Below are positions 1-4,929 of a DNA stretch of 6,066 bases, piece after piece. Within the stretch, counting starts at the first letter, position 1, and each line of letters begins with the position of its first letter. The position numbers and the translations under genes are program-made. This stretch comes from RGIG3009 sp045590415 (lineage in GTDB: Bacteria > Bacillota > Clostridia > Oscillospirales > Acutalibacteraceae): assembly GCA_045590415.1 (NCBI GenBank), contig JAZNRA010000162.1:1-6066 (forward strand), in the 5' to 3' direction. The notes beneath the pieces are model-generated. The model was given only the letters and a program-made list of their open reading frames with translations, searched no databases and was not told the origin of the DNA.

Positions 1-147
1 TCCGTGGGTTTCATATTCGTCGATCCATCGGTAGAGCATTATCTTATTAATGCCCATCTTTTCTGCCACAACAGCGTGTTTAATCTCGTCTTTTAATACT
101 AACTCGCACGCCTTGACTTTAAATTCTTTGCTAAAAGTTCGTTTCAT
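1..147 (-). CDS. IS3-family transposase OrfA, N-terminal fragment (cut by window edge)
   Basis: The minus-strand frame is open from an ATG at 147-145 to the window edge, giving 49 residues that start MKRTFSKEFKVKACELVL. The pattern is basic residues, a KEFKVKACELV helix, then VAEKMGINKIMLYRWIDEY. This is the helix-turn-helix (HTH_Tnp_1 type) of IS3/IS150/IS911 OrfA, which binds the IS ends and is normally fused by frameshifting to the DDE transposase OrfB. The start is supported by the Shine-Dalgarno sequence AGAGAGGTG (complement of 154-162), 6 nt upstream. The C-terminal part, the frameshift site and OrfB are not visible, so whether the IS is intact is unknown. Confidence 0.85.
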   Translation of the reverse strand, partial: MKRTFSKEFKVKACELVLKDEIKHAVVAEKMGINKIMLYRWIDEYETHG

Positions 148-168
148 AGTGAACACCTCTCTGAATGT

Positions 169-197
169 ATTTTACCATTCACTCTTCAATGTGTCCA
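169..197 (-). promoter_or_regulatory. Predicted promoter of the IS transposase
   Basis: On the minus strand there is a -35 TGGACA (complement of 192-197), a 17-bp spacer and a -10 TAAAAT (complement of 169-174), followed by the orfA ribosome binding site. The -35 lies inside the presumed terminal sequence of the IS, as is common for IS3-family promoters. This is prediction from consensus only. Confidence 0.5.
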
Positions 198-215
198 CTT
201 TTACTATACAACTTT

Positions 216-301
216 CCATTATTCAATATTCATCATTCATTAAAACGGATTTTCGTAATGAATAATGAAGTCGCTTGCGCTGATGAATAATGAATAATTG
301 G
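216..301. repeat. Small imperfect palindromic (MITE-like) repeat
   Basis: The left arm CCATTATTCAATATTCATCA (216-235) and the complement of the right arm at 281-301, CCAATTATTCATTATTCATC plus A, match end to end apart from two single-base indels. Inside, ATTCATTA (235-242) pairs with TAATGAAT (256-263) to form a second hairpin. The central part holds the GC-rich word GTCGCTTGCGCTGATG. The unit is about 86 bp, non-coding, and begins only about 6 bp from the presumed IS end. It looks like a dispersed intergenic repeat or a miniature transposable element. No target duplication is evident. Confidence 0.5.
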
Positions 302-320
302 TGCTTCGCTACGCAAAGCG

Positions 321-349
321 TTGATTATAAATACAATTTATGCTATAAT
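321..349 (+). promoter_or_regulatory. Predicted sigma-A promoter of the methyltransferase gene
   Basis: The -35 is TTGATT (321-326), the spacer 17 bp, and the -10 a perfect TATAAT (344-349). A start near 356 would leave a leader of about 27 nt containing GGGGTG (370-375) before the ATG at 383. The promoter argues against using the in-frame ATG at 290, which lies upstream of it within the repeat. Confidence 0.75.
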
Positions 350-382
350 ACGAACAATAAAAAATTTATGGGGTGCTTATAT

Positions 383-1144
383 ATGGATATTAACTCACTA
401 ATAAAATCCGAAATAAATTATACAAAAGAAAAAAATGTATATCACTTCATTAATAATGAATCAGAGCGTCCACAATGGTCTATAATACTTGATAATTACC
501 ATAAAAATAACCCAAATCAGTTACAAATAAAAAGGCAGTACAGGTTTCATTTAAACAATATTGACACTGATGTTCAAAAGAAAAACTATTTTCACTATAT
601 AACGGAACTGGGTGGTGTTACTGTTGACCTCGCTAGCGGACCGTCAGGATACTTTTCTCCTGTTTTCAATTTTTTAAAAGATGATAGTATTTTTATTGCA
701 ACTGATGCAAGTATAGCAATAATCAATGCCCATCAAAAAGCAAATACGGATAACCGTTTTTATATTTTTGATGTAGATTTAGATAAAGTTCTTCCATTTG
801 AAGACGGTAGTATAGATGCCTTTTGTGGAAATCTGTTGCTCAATGTTGATAATTACAAAGGACTTTTAAAAGAGATTAGCAGATGTTTGAAATTCAATGG
901 TAGATTTGCAGTTATCGAGTTGTTCTATGAGACAGGTTCGCAAACTTATGATTATCTTAAACAAAGAAATGCTGTGTTTTCTTCATTGGAATATTTTATC
1001 TCTGTGTGTAGTGAGATTGGTCTAAAATACAAGGATAGCGAAATAAGAAAAGAAATTGTTGGAAAAATATCAGAGGGCGATTTATTTCCAATTGGAGAAA
1101 ATGACAAGTGTTTAGAAACAATTGTATATTTTGAGAAAATATAA
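383..1144 (+). CDS. Class I SAM-dependent methyltransferase
   Basis: This is a 253-aa soluble protein of the Methyltransf_11/25 type. Visible motifs are the SAM-binding motif I VTVDLASGPSGYF (residues 79-91, with D-L-A-S-G-P-S-G in place of the usual D-x-G-x-G-x-G), the acidic strand-2 end FIATDAS (D108), the motif LPFEDGSIDAFCGNLLLN (137-154), and LLKEISRCLKFNGRFAVIEL (161-180), which matches the conserved segment after motif III. The N-terminal 70 residues and the C-terminal cap are not recognised, so the substrate (small molecule, lipid or protein) is unknown. I chose the ATG at 383 for its GGGGTG ribosome binding site 7 nt upstream and the promoter at 321-349; the frame stays open back to 290. 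Codons are strikingly A/T-rich compared with the genes beyond 3400, and the gene lies between an IS end and repeat elements, which suggests acquired DNA. It has its own promoter and terminator and no operon partner. Confidence 0.8.
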   Translation: MDINSLIKSEINYTKEKNVYHFINNESERPQWSIILDNYHKNNPNQLQIKRQYRFHLNNIDTDVQKKNYFHYITELGGVTVDLASGPSGYFSPVFNFLKDDSIFIATDASIAIINAHQKANTDNRFYIFDVDLDKVLPFEDGSIDAFCGNLLLNVDNYKGLLKEISRCLKFNGRFAVIELFYETGSQTYDYLKQRNAVFSSLEYFISVCSEIGLKYKDSEIRKEIVGKISEGDLFPIGENDKCLETIVYFEKI

Positions 1145-1238
1145 CAATTATGTGAACCGTCCAATAATATGCAGGGGTTCGAACACATAGGTCAAAAATT
1201 CAAAAGGGTTCGAATTTGTGCTCCCTTTTCAAAAACAG
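1145..1238. other. Intergenic stretch with repeated TTCGAA words
   Basis: No gene is seen. GGGTTCGAA occurs twice (TTCGAA at 1178-1183 and 1209-1214), and a third TTCGAA lies just downstream at 1290-1295. AAAAGGG (1202-1208) can pair with CCCTTTT (1223-1229) around a 14-nt loop. The words resemble a tRNA T-loop, but no acceptor or anticodon arm can be built. This may be the flank of the structured element that follows. Confidence 0.4.
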
Positions 1239-1266
1239 AAACCGACCCAAACGGGTCGGTTTTTTG
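1239..1266 (+). terminator. Rho-independent terminator after the methyltransferase
   Basis: ACCGACCC (1241-1248) pairs perfectly with GGGTCGGT (1253-1260) around an AAAC loop, can be extended by two A-T pairs, and is followed by a run of T (1260-1265). It would end the methyltransferase transcript about 120 nt past its stop. The stem core ACCGACC reappears, inverted, in the terminator at 1549-1590. Confidence 0.85.
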
Positions 1267-1279
1267 TTTTTCCCACAAT

Positions 1280-1548
1280 GGAAGGTGGATTCGAAAGGGC
1301 GTTAAGAAAACAGCCCGGTGGCGTTTTTAGTGTCCGAGTGCGAGCGCGTCCGGTGGACGATACAGCGAGCACGCAGGACTGTGCCGCAACAAGGTGAAAT
1401 AAGCCGCCGTCAGTGCGGCGCTATTGAACCGCTGTTGCAAACGTGTTGGCACACACTTGATCCTTTTCAAAAATTAATAGACGAGCACAACCGAAACTCA
1501 TAGACGAGATCAGACTACCGCACTGCGCAACGACCACCTTCCCCCACC
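1280..1548 (+). ncRNA. Candidate structured RNA or non-autonomous repeat element, no known family assigned
   Basis: About 260 nt without a credible protein gene, rich in complementary segments. GGAAGGTGG (1280-1288) pairs perfectly with CCACCTTCC (1534-1542) and closes the region. Inside are: AAAAC-A-GCC/GGC-GTTTT (1307-1327, loop CGGT); a compound arm with GTCC/GGAC (1332-1335, 1376-1379), TGCG/CGCA (1339-1342, 1372-1375) and CGTCC/GGACG (1347-1359, loop GGT); a long-range helix TGTGCC..AACA with TGTTGGCACA (1380-1391, 1444-1453); and within it GCCGC/GCGGC (1403-1419). The motif CCGGTGG occurs in two of the hairpin loops (1315-1321, 1350-1356). A strong terminator follows directly. I chose the plus strand because the terminator ends this side well; the minus strand cannot be excluded. 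No clear promoter is visible, which weakens the RNA-gene reading and favours a repeat element. I do not recognise an Rfam class. Confidence 0.4.
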
Positions 1549-1590
1549 AAAACAAAAAAGAACGACCTTAATGGTCGGTCTTTTTGTTTT
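1549..1590. terminator. Bidirectional Rho-independent terminator
   Basis: CGACC (1563-1567) and GGTCG (1573-1577) form the core around a TTAAT loop. The arms continue through one mismatch into complementary A-rich and T-rich flanks (from 1549 and up to 1590). On the plus strand it ends in TCTTTTTGTTTT and could terminate the candidate RNA. On the minus strand it ends in CTTTTTTGTTTT, just past the stop codon of the membrane-protein operon at 1596. Confidence 0.85.
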
Positions 1591-1595
1591 CAAGT

Positions 1596-2411
1596 TTACT
1601 TATTCTTTTTTAATCTTGCTTTTGCTTCCTCAACGGTTTCGCCGTCTTTTGTGAGGTAAGCATCGACAAACTTATCCTCGATTTTCGTATAACCATCGAC
1701 AACACCTTGTTCGATTTTTTTATAGCCGTCTACTACACCTTTTTCAATTTTCTTGTAACCGCCGGTTACTGCTTCGGCGATTTTTTCGTTTGCCTTTGCA
1801 ATTTTTGATTTCGCCATGTCTGTATATTTTCCTCCAATCAAATTAATTCCGAGAAGCAGCACAACGATCCATACTGCCGTTCCCGTAAATATGTTTAATA
1901 ATAAAATTTCCGCCTCTTCCATCCCCGGAAAGGACACGAGCATTGACCTTTGCATTGTGTAGATAGAAACACACGCATCTGCTAAGGAGATGTTGCGCAG
2001 AGTTTTCAGCACAGGTGAAGCAGATCGCTTTGTTTTTACCATGCCGACAATCGCGATGGTAATTTTAACGAACGTATAGGTGGCAATGGTAATCATAACA
2101 ATTTCGTGAAAGGCCGTGCCCCGATCCTTCACGGCAGATAGGATATTCACACCCACGATACAGAGCGACAACACGGTCAAGAGAATACCCGTCATACGTC
2201 GCACGAAACGCTCAACATCGCAATTGCCCTCTGCTTTACGGCTGATTCGTAATACAGAATAGCGGGTTACCGTCAATACGACGTAATACGAACCAACCGT
2301 GATAAACCACCACGAATGTGTAAGAAATCCGATCATACAGTTGCCGATCGCATAGATAACGTTAACAATAAGACTTGTGTACGGATTTCTTACAATTGTT
2401 AACACGTTCAT
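1596..2411 (-). CDS. Membrane protein with C-terminal tandem 11-residue amphipathic repeats
   Basis: A 271-aa protein of unknown function. Residues 1-195 hold about five or six membrane segments, roughly 12-30, 33-51, 70-93, 103-124, possibly 140-160, and 169-193. The rest, about 75 residues, is soluble, highly charged and predicted helical. It contains four successive 11-mers at residues 215-258 of the pattern V-V-D-G-Y-K-K-I-E-x-G (VTGGYKKIEKG, VVDGYKKIEQG, VVDGYTKIEDK, FVDAYLTKDGE), followed by TVEEAKARLKKNK. An 11-residue period matches amphipathic helices that lie on membrane surfaces; the C-terminal tail is likely cytoplasmic, which is inference. Translation is probably coupled to the upstream gene through an ATGA overlap, with AAAGG 6 nt before the ATG. 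It is the distal gene of an operon divergent from a TetR regulator. I do not recognise a named family for the membrane part. Confidence 0.8.
   Translation of the reverse strand: MNVLTIVRNPYTSLIVNVIYAIGNCMIGFLTHSWWFITVGSYYVVLTVTRYSVLRISRKAEGNCDVERFVRRMTGILLTVLSLCIVGVNILSAVKDRGTAFHEIVMITIATYTFVKITIAIVGMVKTKRSASPVLKTLRNISLADACVSIYTMQRSMLVSFPGMEEAEILLLNIFTGTAVWIVVLLLGINLIGGKYTDMAKSKIAKANEKIAEAVTGGYKKIEKGVVDGYKKIEQGVVDGYTKIEDKFVDAYLTKDGETVEEAKARLKKNK
1638..1769 (-). repeat. Tandem 33-bp coding repeats (four 11-aa units)
   Basis: These are four in-frame 33-bp units encoding residues 215-258 of the 271-aa membrane protein. Units 2 and 3 are the most alike at protein level (VVDGYKKIEQG, VVDGYTKIEDK), while their DNA differs mostly at third codon positions. 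The duplication is therefore old and kept by selection on the protein rather than being recent slippage. Confidence 0.75.
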
Positions 2412-2776
2412 TTAATACCTTTAATCATCGGGATGAGTGCAATCAACATGACGATGCCAAGTAAGCCAACAAGTGTACCCCAAACGATTTGTTGCCACAC
2501 AAGGCACATACACATACCGACACCAAGCACCAAAGCGGCGACAACGGTATAAACGGTGCGAAACACATTTTTTGCACTCATCTTCGGTAGTTTTTTATTC
2601 TCCATCTTGCACCAAACCAGTGCGGTTACTATACCCAACACAATGCCGATCGTACCGAAAATAATCCCCTCGGTAAAAGCATCCCATTCCGGAAGAAGCG
2701 CCATGCACATTCCCAGCGCAAAAAGCACCCCACTTACCGTTCCCAGGATCAATGCAAAAAAACTACTCTCTTTCAT
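2408..2776 (-). CDS. Small four-helix membrane protein with internal duplication
   Basis: A 122-aa very hydrophobic protein with four predicted membrane helices, about 6-28, 36-55, 71-93 and 97-117, and a short basic loop (56-70, MENKKLPKMSAKN) between the halves. The two halves are alike: GMCM recurs at 22-25 and 87-90, and IIFGTIGIVLGIV in helix 2 matches IVWGTLVGLLGIV in helix 4. This points to duplication of a two-helix unit. I chose the ATG at 2776 rather than the in-frame start at 2845 because AAGGAGA lies 7 nt before it and the predicted promoter lies downstream of 2845. The stop TGA overlaps the next gene's ATG. It is first in a two-gene operon controlled from the region shared with the TetR regulator. 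Its function is unknown; a role with the following membrane protein is inferred from coupling. Confidence 0.8.
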   Translation of the reverse strand: MKESSFFALILGTVSGVLFALGMCMALLPEWDAFTEGIIFGTIGIVLGIVTALVWCKMENKKLPKMSAKNVFRTVYTVVAALVLGVGMCMCLVWQQIVWGTLVGLLGIVMLIALIPMIKGIK

Positions 2777-2798
2777 TGACAAATCTCCTTTCATTAAA

Positions 2799-2880
2799 CC
2801 AACACTTGTGTTTTTATTACACTTGCAGTATACTATTTTCAACAATGAGAAACAATCATCAGATTAACAACAAGTGTTGG
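2799..2880. promoter_or_regulatory. Divergent overlapping promoters with probable TetR operator boxes
   Basis: The plus-strand promoter has -35 TTGTGT (2806-2811), a 17-bp spacer and -10 TATACT (2829-2834). The minus-strand promoter has -35 TTGTTT (complement of 2850-2855), a 17-bp spacer and -10 TATACT (complement of 2827-2832). Both -10 elements lie in the single palindrome AGTATACT (2827-2834), so the two polymerases would compete. An 11-bp sequence CCAACACTTGT (2799-2809) returns inverted as ACAAGTGTTGG (2870-2880), and a third ACACTTG sits at 2819-2825. Each outer box is itself a dyad (AACAC-TT-GTGTT, CAACA-AG-TGTTG). They cover the plus -35 and the plus-strand leader, positions suited to repression. 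Binding by the neighbouring TetR protein is inferred. Confidence 0.65.
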
Positions 2881-2896
2881 AATAATGGAGATTTCT

Positions 2897-3415
2897 ATGA
2901 ACGTAAAGAACAACAGGCGACGCAAAGAGTCACAAGAAAAAATTGAAAAAGCGTTTGTCGAGCTACTGCAAACACGTGAGATCAAAGAGATCACCGTTTC
3001 TGATCTTATTAAACTAACGGAATTAAACCGCAGCACGTTTTATGCAAACTATATTGACATATTTGATCTTGCCGATAAAACGAGAGAAAAACTGGAAAAT
3101 GAGTTTAGCAATCTGTTTGCCGATTACGATTACTTTAACGATCGCAGCGGCGCACTGAAAATGTTCACCCATATTCGAGAAAACCAGCTGTTTTACAAAA
3201 CGTATTTCAAGCTTTGTTACGACGATAAGCACCTTGTATCCATATACGATGCCAAACGCGCAGAAAAGGAACAAATAGACAGTAACCTCAAGTATCATAT
3301 TGAGTTTTTTAGAAACGGTTTAAATGCGATCATAAAACTTTGGCTTGCAGGCGGGTGTCAAGAATCGCCGGAAGAAATGGCAGAGGTTTTAAAGCGGGAA
3401 TACAGAGGCCGATAA
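2897..3415 (+). CDS. TetR/AcrR-family transcriptional regulator
   Basis: A 172-aa protein. The N-terminal DNA-binding domain is clear: RRRKESQEKIEKAFVELLQ (helix 1), then ITVSDLIKLTELNRSTFYANY (residues 32-52), the TetR helix-turn-helix with the usual STFYxxY recognition-helix ending, then IDIFDLADKTREKL. The C-terminal ligand and dimer domain (about 70-172) is all-helical and ends EFFRNGLNAIIKLWLAGGCQESPEEMAEVLKREY. This pattern, with G-C-x-E-x-P-E-E, is typical of short clostridial TetR proteins. I chose the ATG at 2897 because GGAG (2887-2890) is spaced 6 nt from it; the ATG at 2885 overlaps that site and has no ribosome binding site of its own. It is divergent from the membrane-protein operon and probably represses both itself and that operon. 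The ligand is unknown. No terminator follows, so some transcripts may run into the HAD gene. Confidence 0.9.
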   Translation: MNVKNNRRRKESQEKIEKAFVELLQTREIKEITVSDLIKLTELNRSTFYANYIDIFDLADKTREKLENEFSNLFADYDYFNDRSGALKMFTHIRENQLFYKTYFKLCYDDKHLVSIYDAKRAEKEQIDSNLKYHIEFFRNGLNAIIKLWLAGGCQESPEEMAEVLKREYRGR

Positions 3416-3426
3416 GAAAAAGAGCG

Positions 3427-3455
3427 TTGATTGCACTCGACACTTATGGTACAAT
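3427..3455 (+). promoter_or_regulatory. Predicted sigma-A promoter of the HAD-PHP operon
   Basis: The -35 is TTGATT (3427-3432), the spacer 17 bp and the -10 TACAAT (3450-3455). A start near 3462 would leave only a very short leader containing AGGAG (3463-3467) before the ATG at 3476. Confidence 0.65.
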
Positions 3456-3475
3456 AACGCGCAGGAGTGGTCGTT

Positions 3476-4090
3476 ATGATTAAAAACTACATATTTGATT
3501 TTGGAAACGTGTTAGCACGGTTTGATCCGTACGATTTAACGGCGGCGCACGTCAAAGACGAAAACGCCCGTCAAATCATCAGTGAAATTGTCTTTGATCG
3601 CTTATACTGGGATAAACTGGACAACGGCAGCATCACTGACGAAGAAGTAAAGGCCGGTTTTTGCAGTCGCATACCGCAAGAATTACATGAAGATGCTTGT
3701 CGTGTTTACGACAAATGGGTCGTATCCATGCCGCCGGTAGATGGTATGAAAGACGTAGCGGCTGAGCTTAAAGCGCGCGGTCATCGGTTATACTTGTTAT
3801 CCAATATCAGCATTGGATTTGCCAACACCTATGCTGATTGTCCGTATATACGCGATCTGTTTGATTTATTTGACGGGTTGGTATTTTCCGGTCCTATCGG
3901 TCTTGCAAAACCAAGCCGCGCAATCTACGAGCATTTGCTGAATCGTTTTCAACTCACTGCAGAGGAATGCTTGTTCATCGACGACAATGCCGGTAATATT
4001 GCCGCCGCAAAAGCGGTCGGGATTCACGGGTATTTGTTTGACGGCAACGTTAACGCGTTGAGAAAATCGCTGTTTTCGGAGGGATCGTAA
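3476..4090 (+). CDS. HAD-superfamily hydrolase (subfamily IA, YihX-like)
   Basis: A 204-aa cytoplasmic phosphatase-type enzyme with all four HAD motifs. Motif I is YIFDFGNVLARFD (D8 the presumed nucleophile), motif II LYLLSNIS (S109), motif III GLAKPSRAIYEHLL (K145), and motif IV ECLFIDDNAGNIAAAKAVG (D169, D170). Residues 15-85 form a helical cap of subfamily IA type. In motif I the second aspartate of DxD is replaced by glycine (D-F-G), as in the 'FDxGxV' group that includes E. coli YihX, a sugar-phosphate phosphatase; the substrate here is not predictable. I chose the ATG at 3476, 8 nt after AGGAG, over a GTG at 3467 that lies within that site. It is the first gene of an operon: its TAA shares one base with the next ATG, and GGAGGG for the next gene lies within its 3' end. 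Confidence 0.88.
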   Translation: MIKNYIFDFGNVLARFDPYDLTAAHVKDENARQIISEIVFDRLYWDKLDNGSITDEEVKAGFCSRIPQELHEDACRVYDKWVVSMPPVDGMKDVAAELKARGHRLYLLSNISIGFANTYADCPYIRDLFDLFDGLVFSGPIGLAKPSRAIYEHLLNRFQLTAEECLFIDDNAGNIAAAKAVGIHGYLFDGNVNALRKSLFSEGS

Positions 4091-4893
4091 TGCTTTCCAA
4101 TTTGCATACGCACACCACGCTTTGCGACGGCAAAAACACACCGGAAGAAATGATAACTGCCGCCATTGAAAAAGGATTTACTTCGATCGGATTTTCCGGT
4201 CACGGCTATACCGATTTTGATCTGTCGTATTGTCTGAAAGACATGACCGCCTATCTTCATACCATGCGCGAGCTTCAGGAGCGATACCGTTCCCAAATTC
4301 AAATCTACGTTGGTGTGGAGGAGGATGCGGGGTGCCTTCTCCCCAACCGCTCGGATTTCGACTATATTATCGGTTCTTCTCATTACGTTCGGATCGACAA
4401 TTCCTATTATCCGCTTGACTCAGGCGCCGACCGCCTCAAGCAGTGTATTGAACTTTGTGACGGCGATCCGCTTAAACTGGCAGACTGTTATTACCGCGCT
4501 TTTTGCGACTATATTCTCACACGCAAGCCGGATGTTGTCGGGCATTTTGATTTGATTACCAAGTACGATGAGCTTGACGATCCGCATTTCGTGAACCTCC
4601 CCGCGTACCAAGCACTTGCTGAACGATATTTGAAAGAGGCACTGAAAAGTGACTGTTTGTTCGAGGTAAACACCGGCGCAATCGGACGCGGATACCGCAC
4701 CTCCCCGTACCCAAGCACGGAGTTGTTACACGTACTCAAGAAAAACGGTGGAAAACTGGTACTCTCCTCCGACTGTCATGCTGCTGATAAACTGGATTGT
4801 TCCTTTGCAGAAACAAAAGCCATGCTTCGCGACATCGGTTTTGAGTACGTATACGCCTTATCAAAGGGTACGTTTATCAAAGATTATCTGTAA
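4090..4893 (+). CDS. PHP-family phosphatase, histidinol-phosphatase (HisJ/HisK) type
   Basis: A 267-aa protein, close to the length known for B. subtilis HisJ. The metal-binding PHP motifs are all present: HTHTTLCDG (H6, H8, D13), GFSGHG (H38), GVEEDA (E77), GSSHYV (H98), GHFDLITKY (H152), FEVNTGAIGRGYR (191-203) and LSSDCHAAD (D228, H230). Family members hydrolyse L-histidinol phosphate in histidine synthesis, using a cluster of two or three metal ions in a distorted TIM barrel. No other his genes are in the window, so the exact substrate is inferred from family only; some homologues may act on other phosphoesters. GGAGGG lies 6 nt upstream of the ATG, which overlaps the HAD stop by one base, so translation is likely coupled. 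The operon ends at the terminator just after the stop codon. Confidence 0.87.
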   Translation: MLSNLHTHTTLCDGKNTPEEMITAAIEKGFTSIGFSGHGYTDFDLSYCLKDMTAYLHTMRELQERYRSQIQIYVGVEEDAGCLLPNRSDFDYIIGSSHYVRIDNSYYPLDSGADRLKQCIELCDGDPLKLADCYYRAFCDYILTRKPDVVGHFDLITKYDELDDPHFVNLPAYQALAERYLKEALKSDCLFEVNTGAIGRGYRTSPYPSTELLHVLKKNGGKLVLSSDCHAADKLDCSFAETKAMLRDIGFEYVYALSKGTFIKDYL

Positions 4894-4895
4894 AA

Positions 4896-4929
4896 CAAAA
4901 ACACCGAGGATCATTCCTCGGTGTTTTTT
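4896..4929. terminator. Bidirectional terminator between convergent operons
   Basis: ACACCGAGGA (4901-4910) pairs perfectly over 10 bp with TCCTCGGTGT (4915-4924) around a TCAT loop. A T-run follows on the plus strand (to 4929), and on the minus strand TTTTTGTTTT (complement of about 4892-4900) follows. It serves the PHP gene on the plus strand and the phosphatase gene on the minus strand; the stop codon of the latter (4911-4913) lies in the loop. Confidence 0.9.

Larger units (their letters stand above)
1..210 (-). mobile_element. IS3-family insertion sequence, one terminal end (partial)
   Basis: The segment carries the start of an IS3-type orfA reading leftward and a plausible IS terminus. 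Read on the minus strand, the end begins TGTATAGTAAAAGTGGACAC, which fits the 5'-TG start usual for IS3-family termini. I place the outer edge at 210, because sequence beyond it changes character into a separate AT-rich repeat. The rest of the element, including the catalytic orfB and the other inverted repeat, lies outside the window, so the terminal repeat and any target-site duplication cannot be confirmed. Confidence 0.7.

Noticed and set aside
290..382. N-terminal extension of the methyltransferase from the ATG at 290
   Set aside because: The start lies in the palindromic repeat and upstream of the promoter at 321-349; the ATG at 383 has a good ribosome binding site.
1170..1230. tRNA gene or fragment suggested by GGTTCGAA
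   Set aside because: No 5-bp T-stem closes around either TTCGAA, and no acceptor stem, D-arm or anticodon arm can be found nearby.
1318..1503. 61-residue open frame starting with GTG within the gene-less region
   Set aside because: It has no ribosome binding site, an unusual composition with no recognisable domain, and lies wholly within the nested hairpins of the candidate structured element.
1477..1508. Direct repeat ATAGACGAG at 1477-1485 and 1500-1508, considered as attachment-site or CRISPR-like repeats
   Set aside because: Only two 9-bp copies 23 nt apart, with no further units, no cas genes and no integrase in the window.
2777..2845. Longer start for the small membrane protein at 2845
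   Set aside because: The added residues (MLKIVYCKCNKN...) are encoded by the promoter and operator region, and AAGGAGA is placed correctly for 2776.
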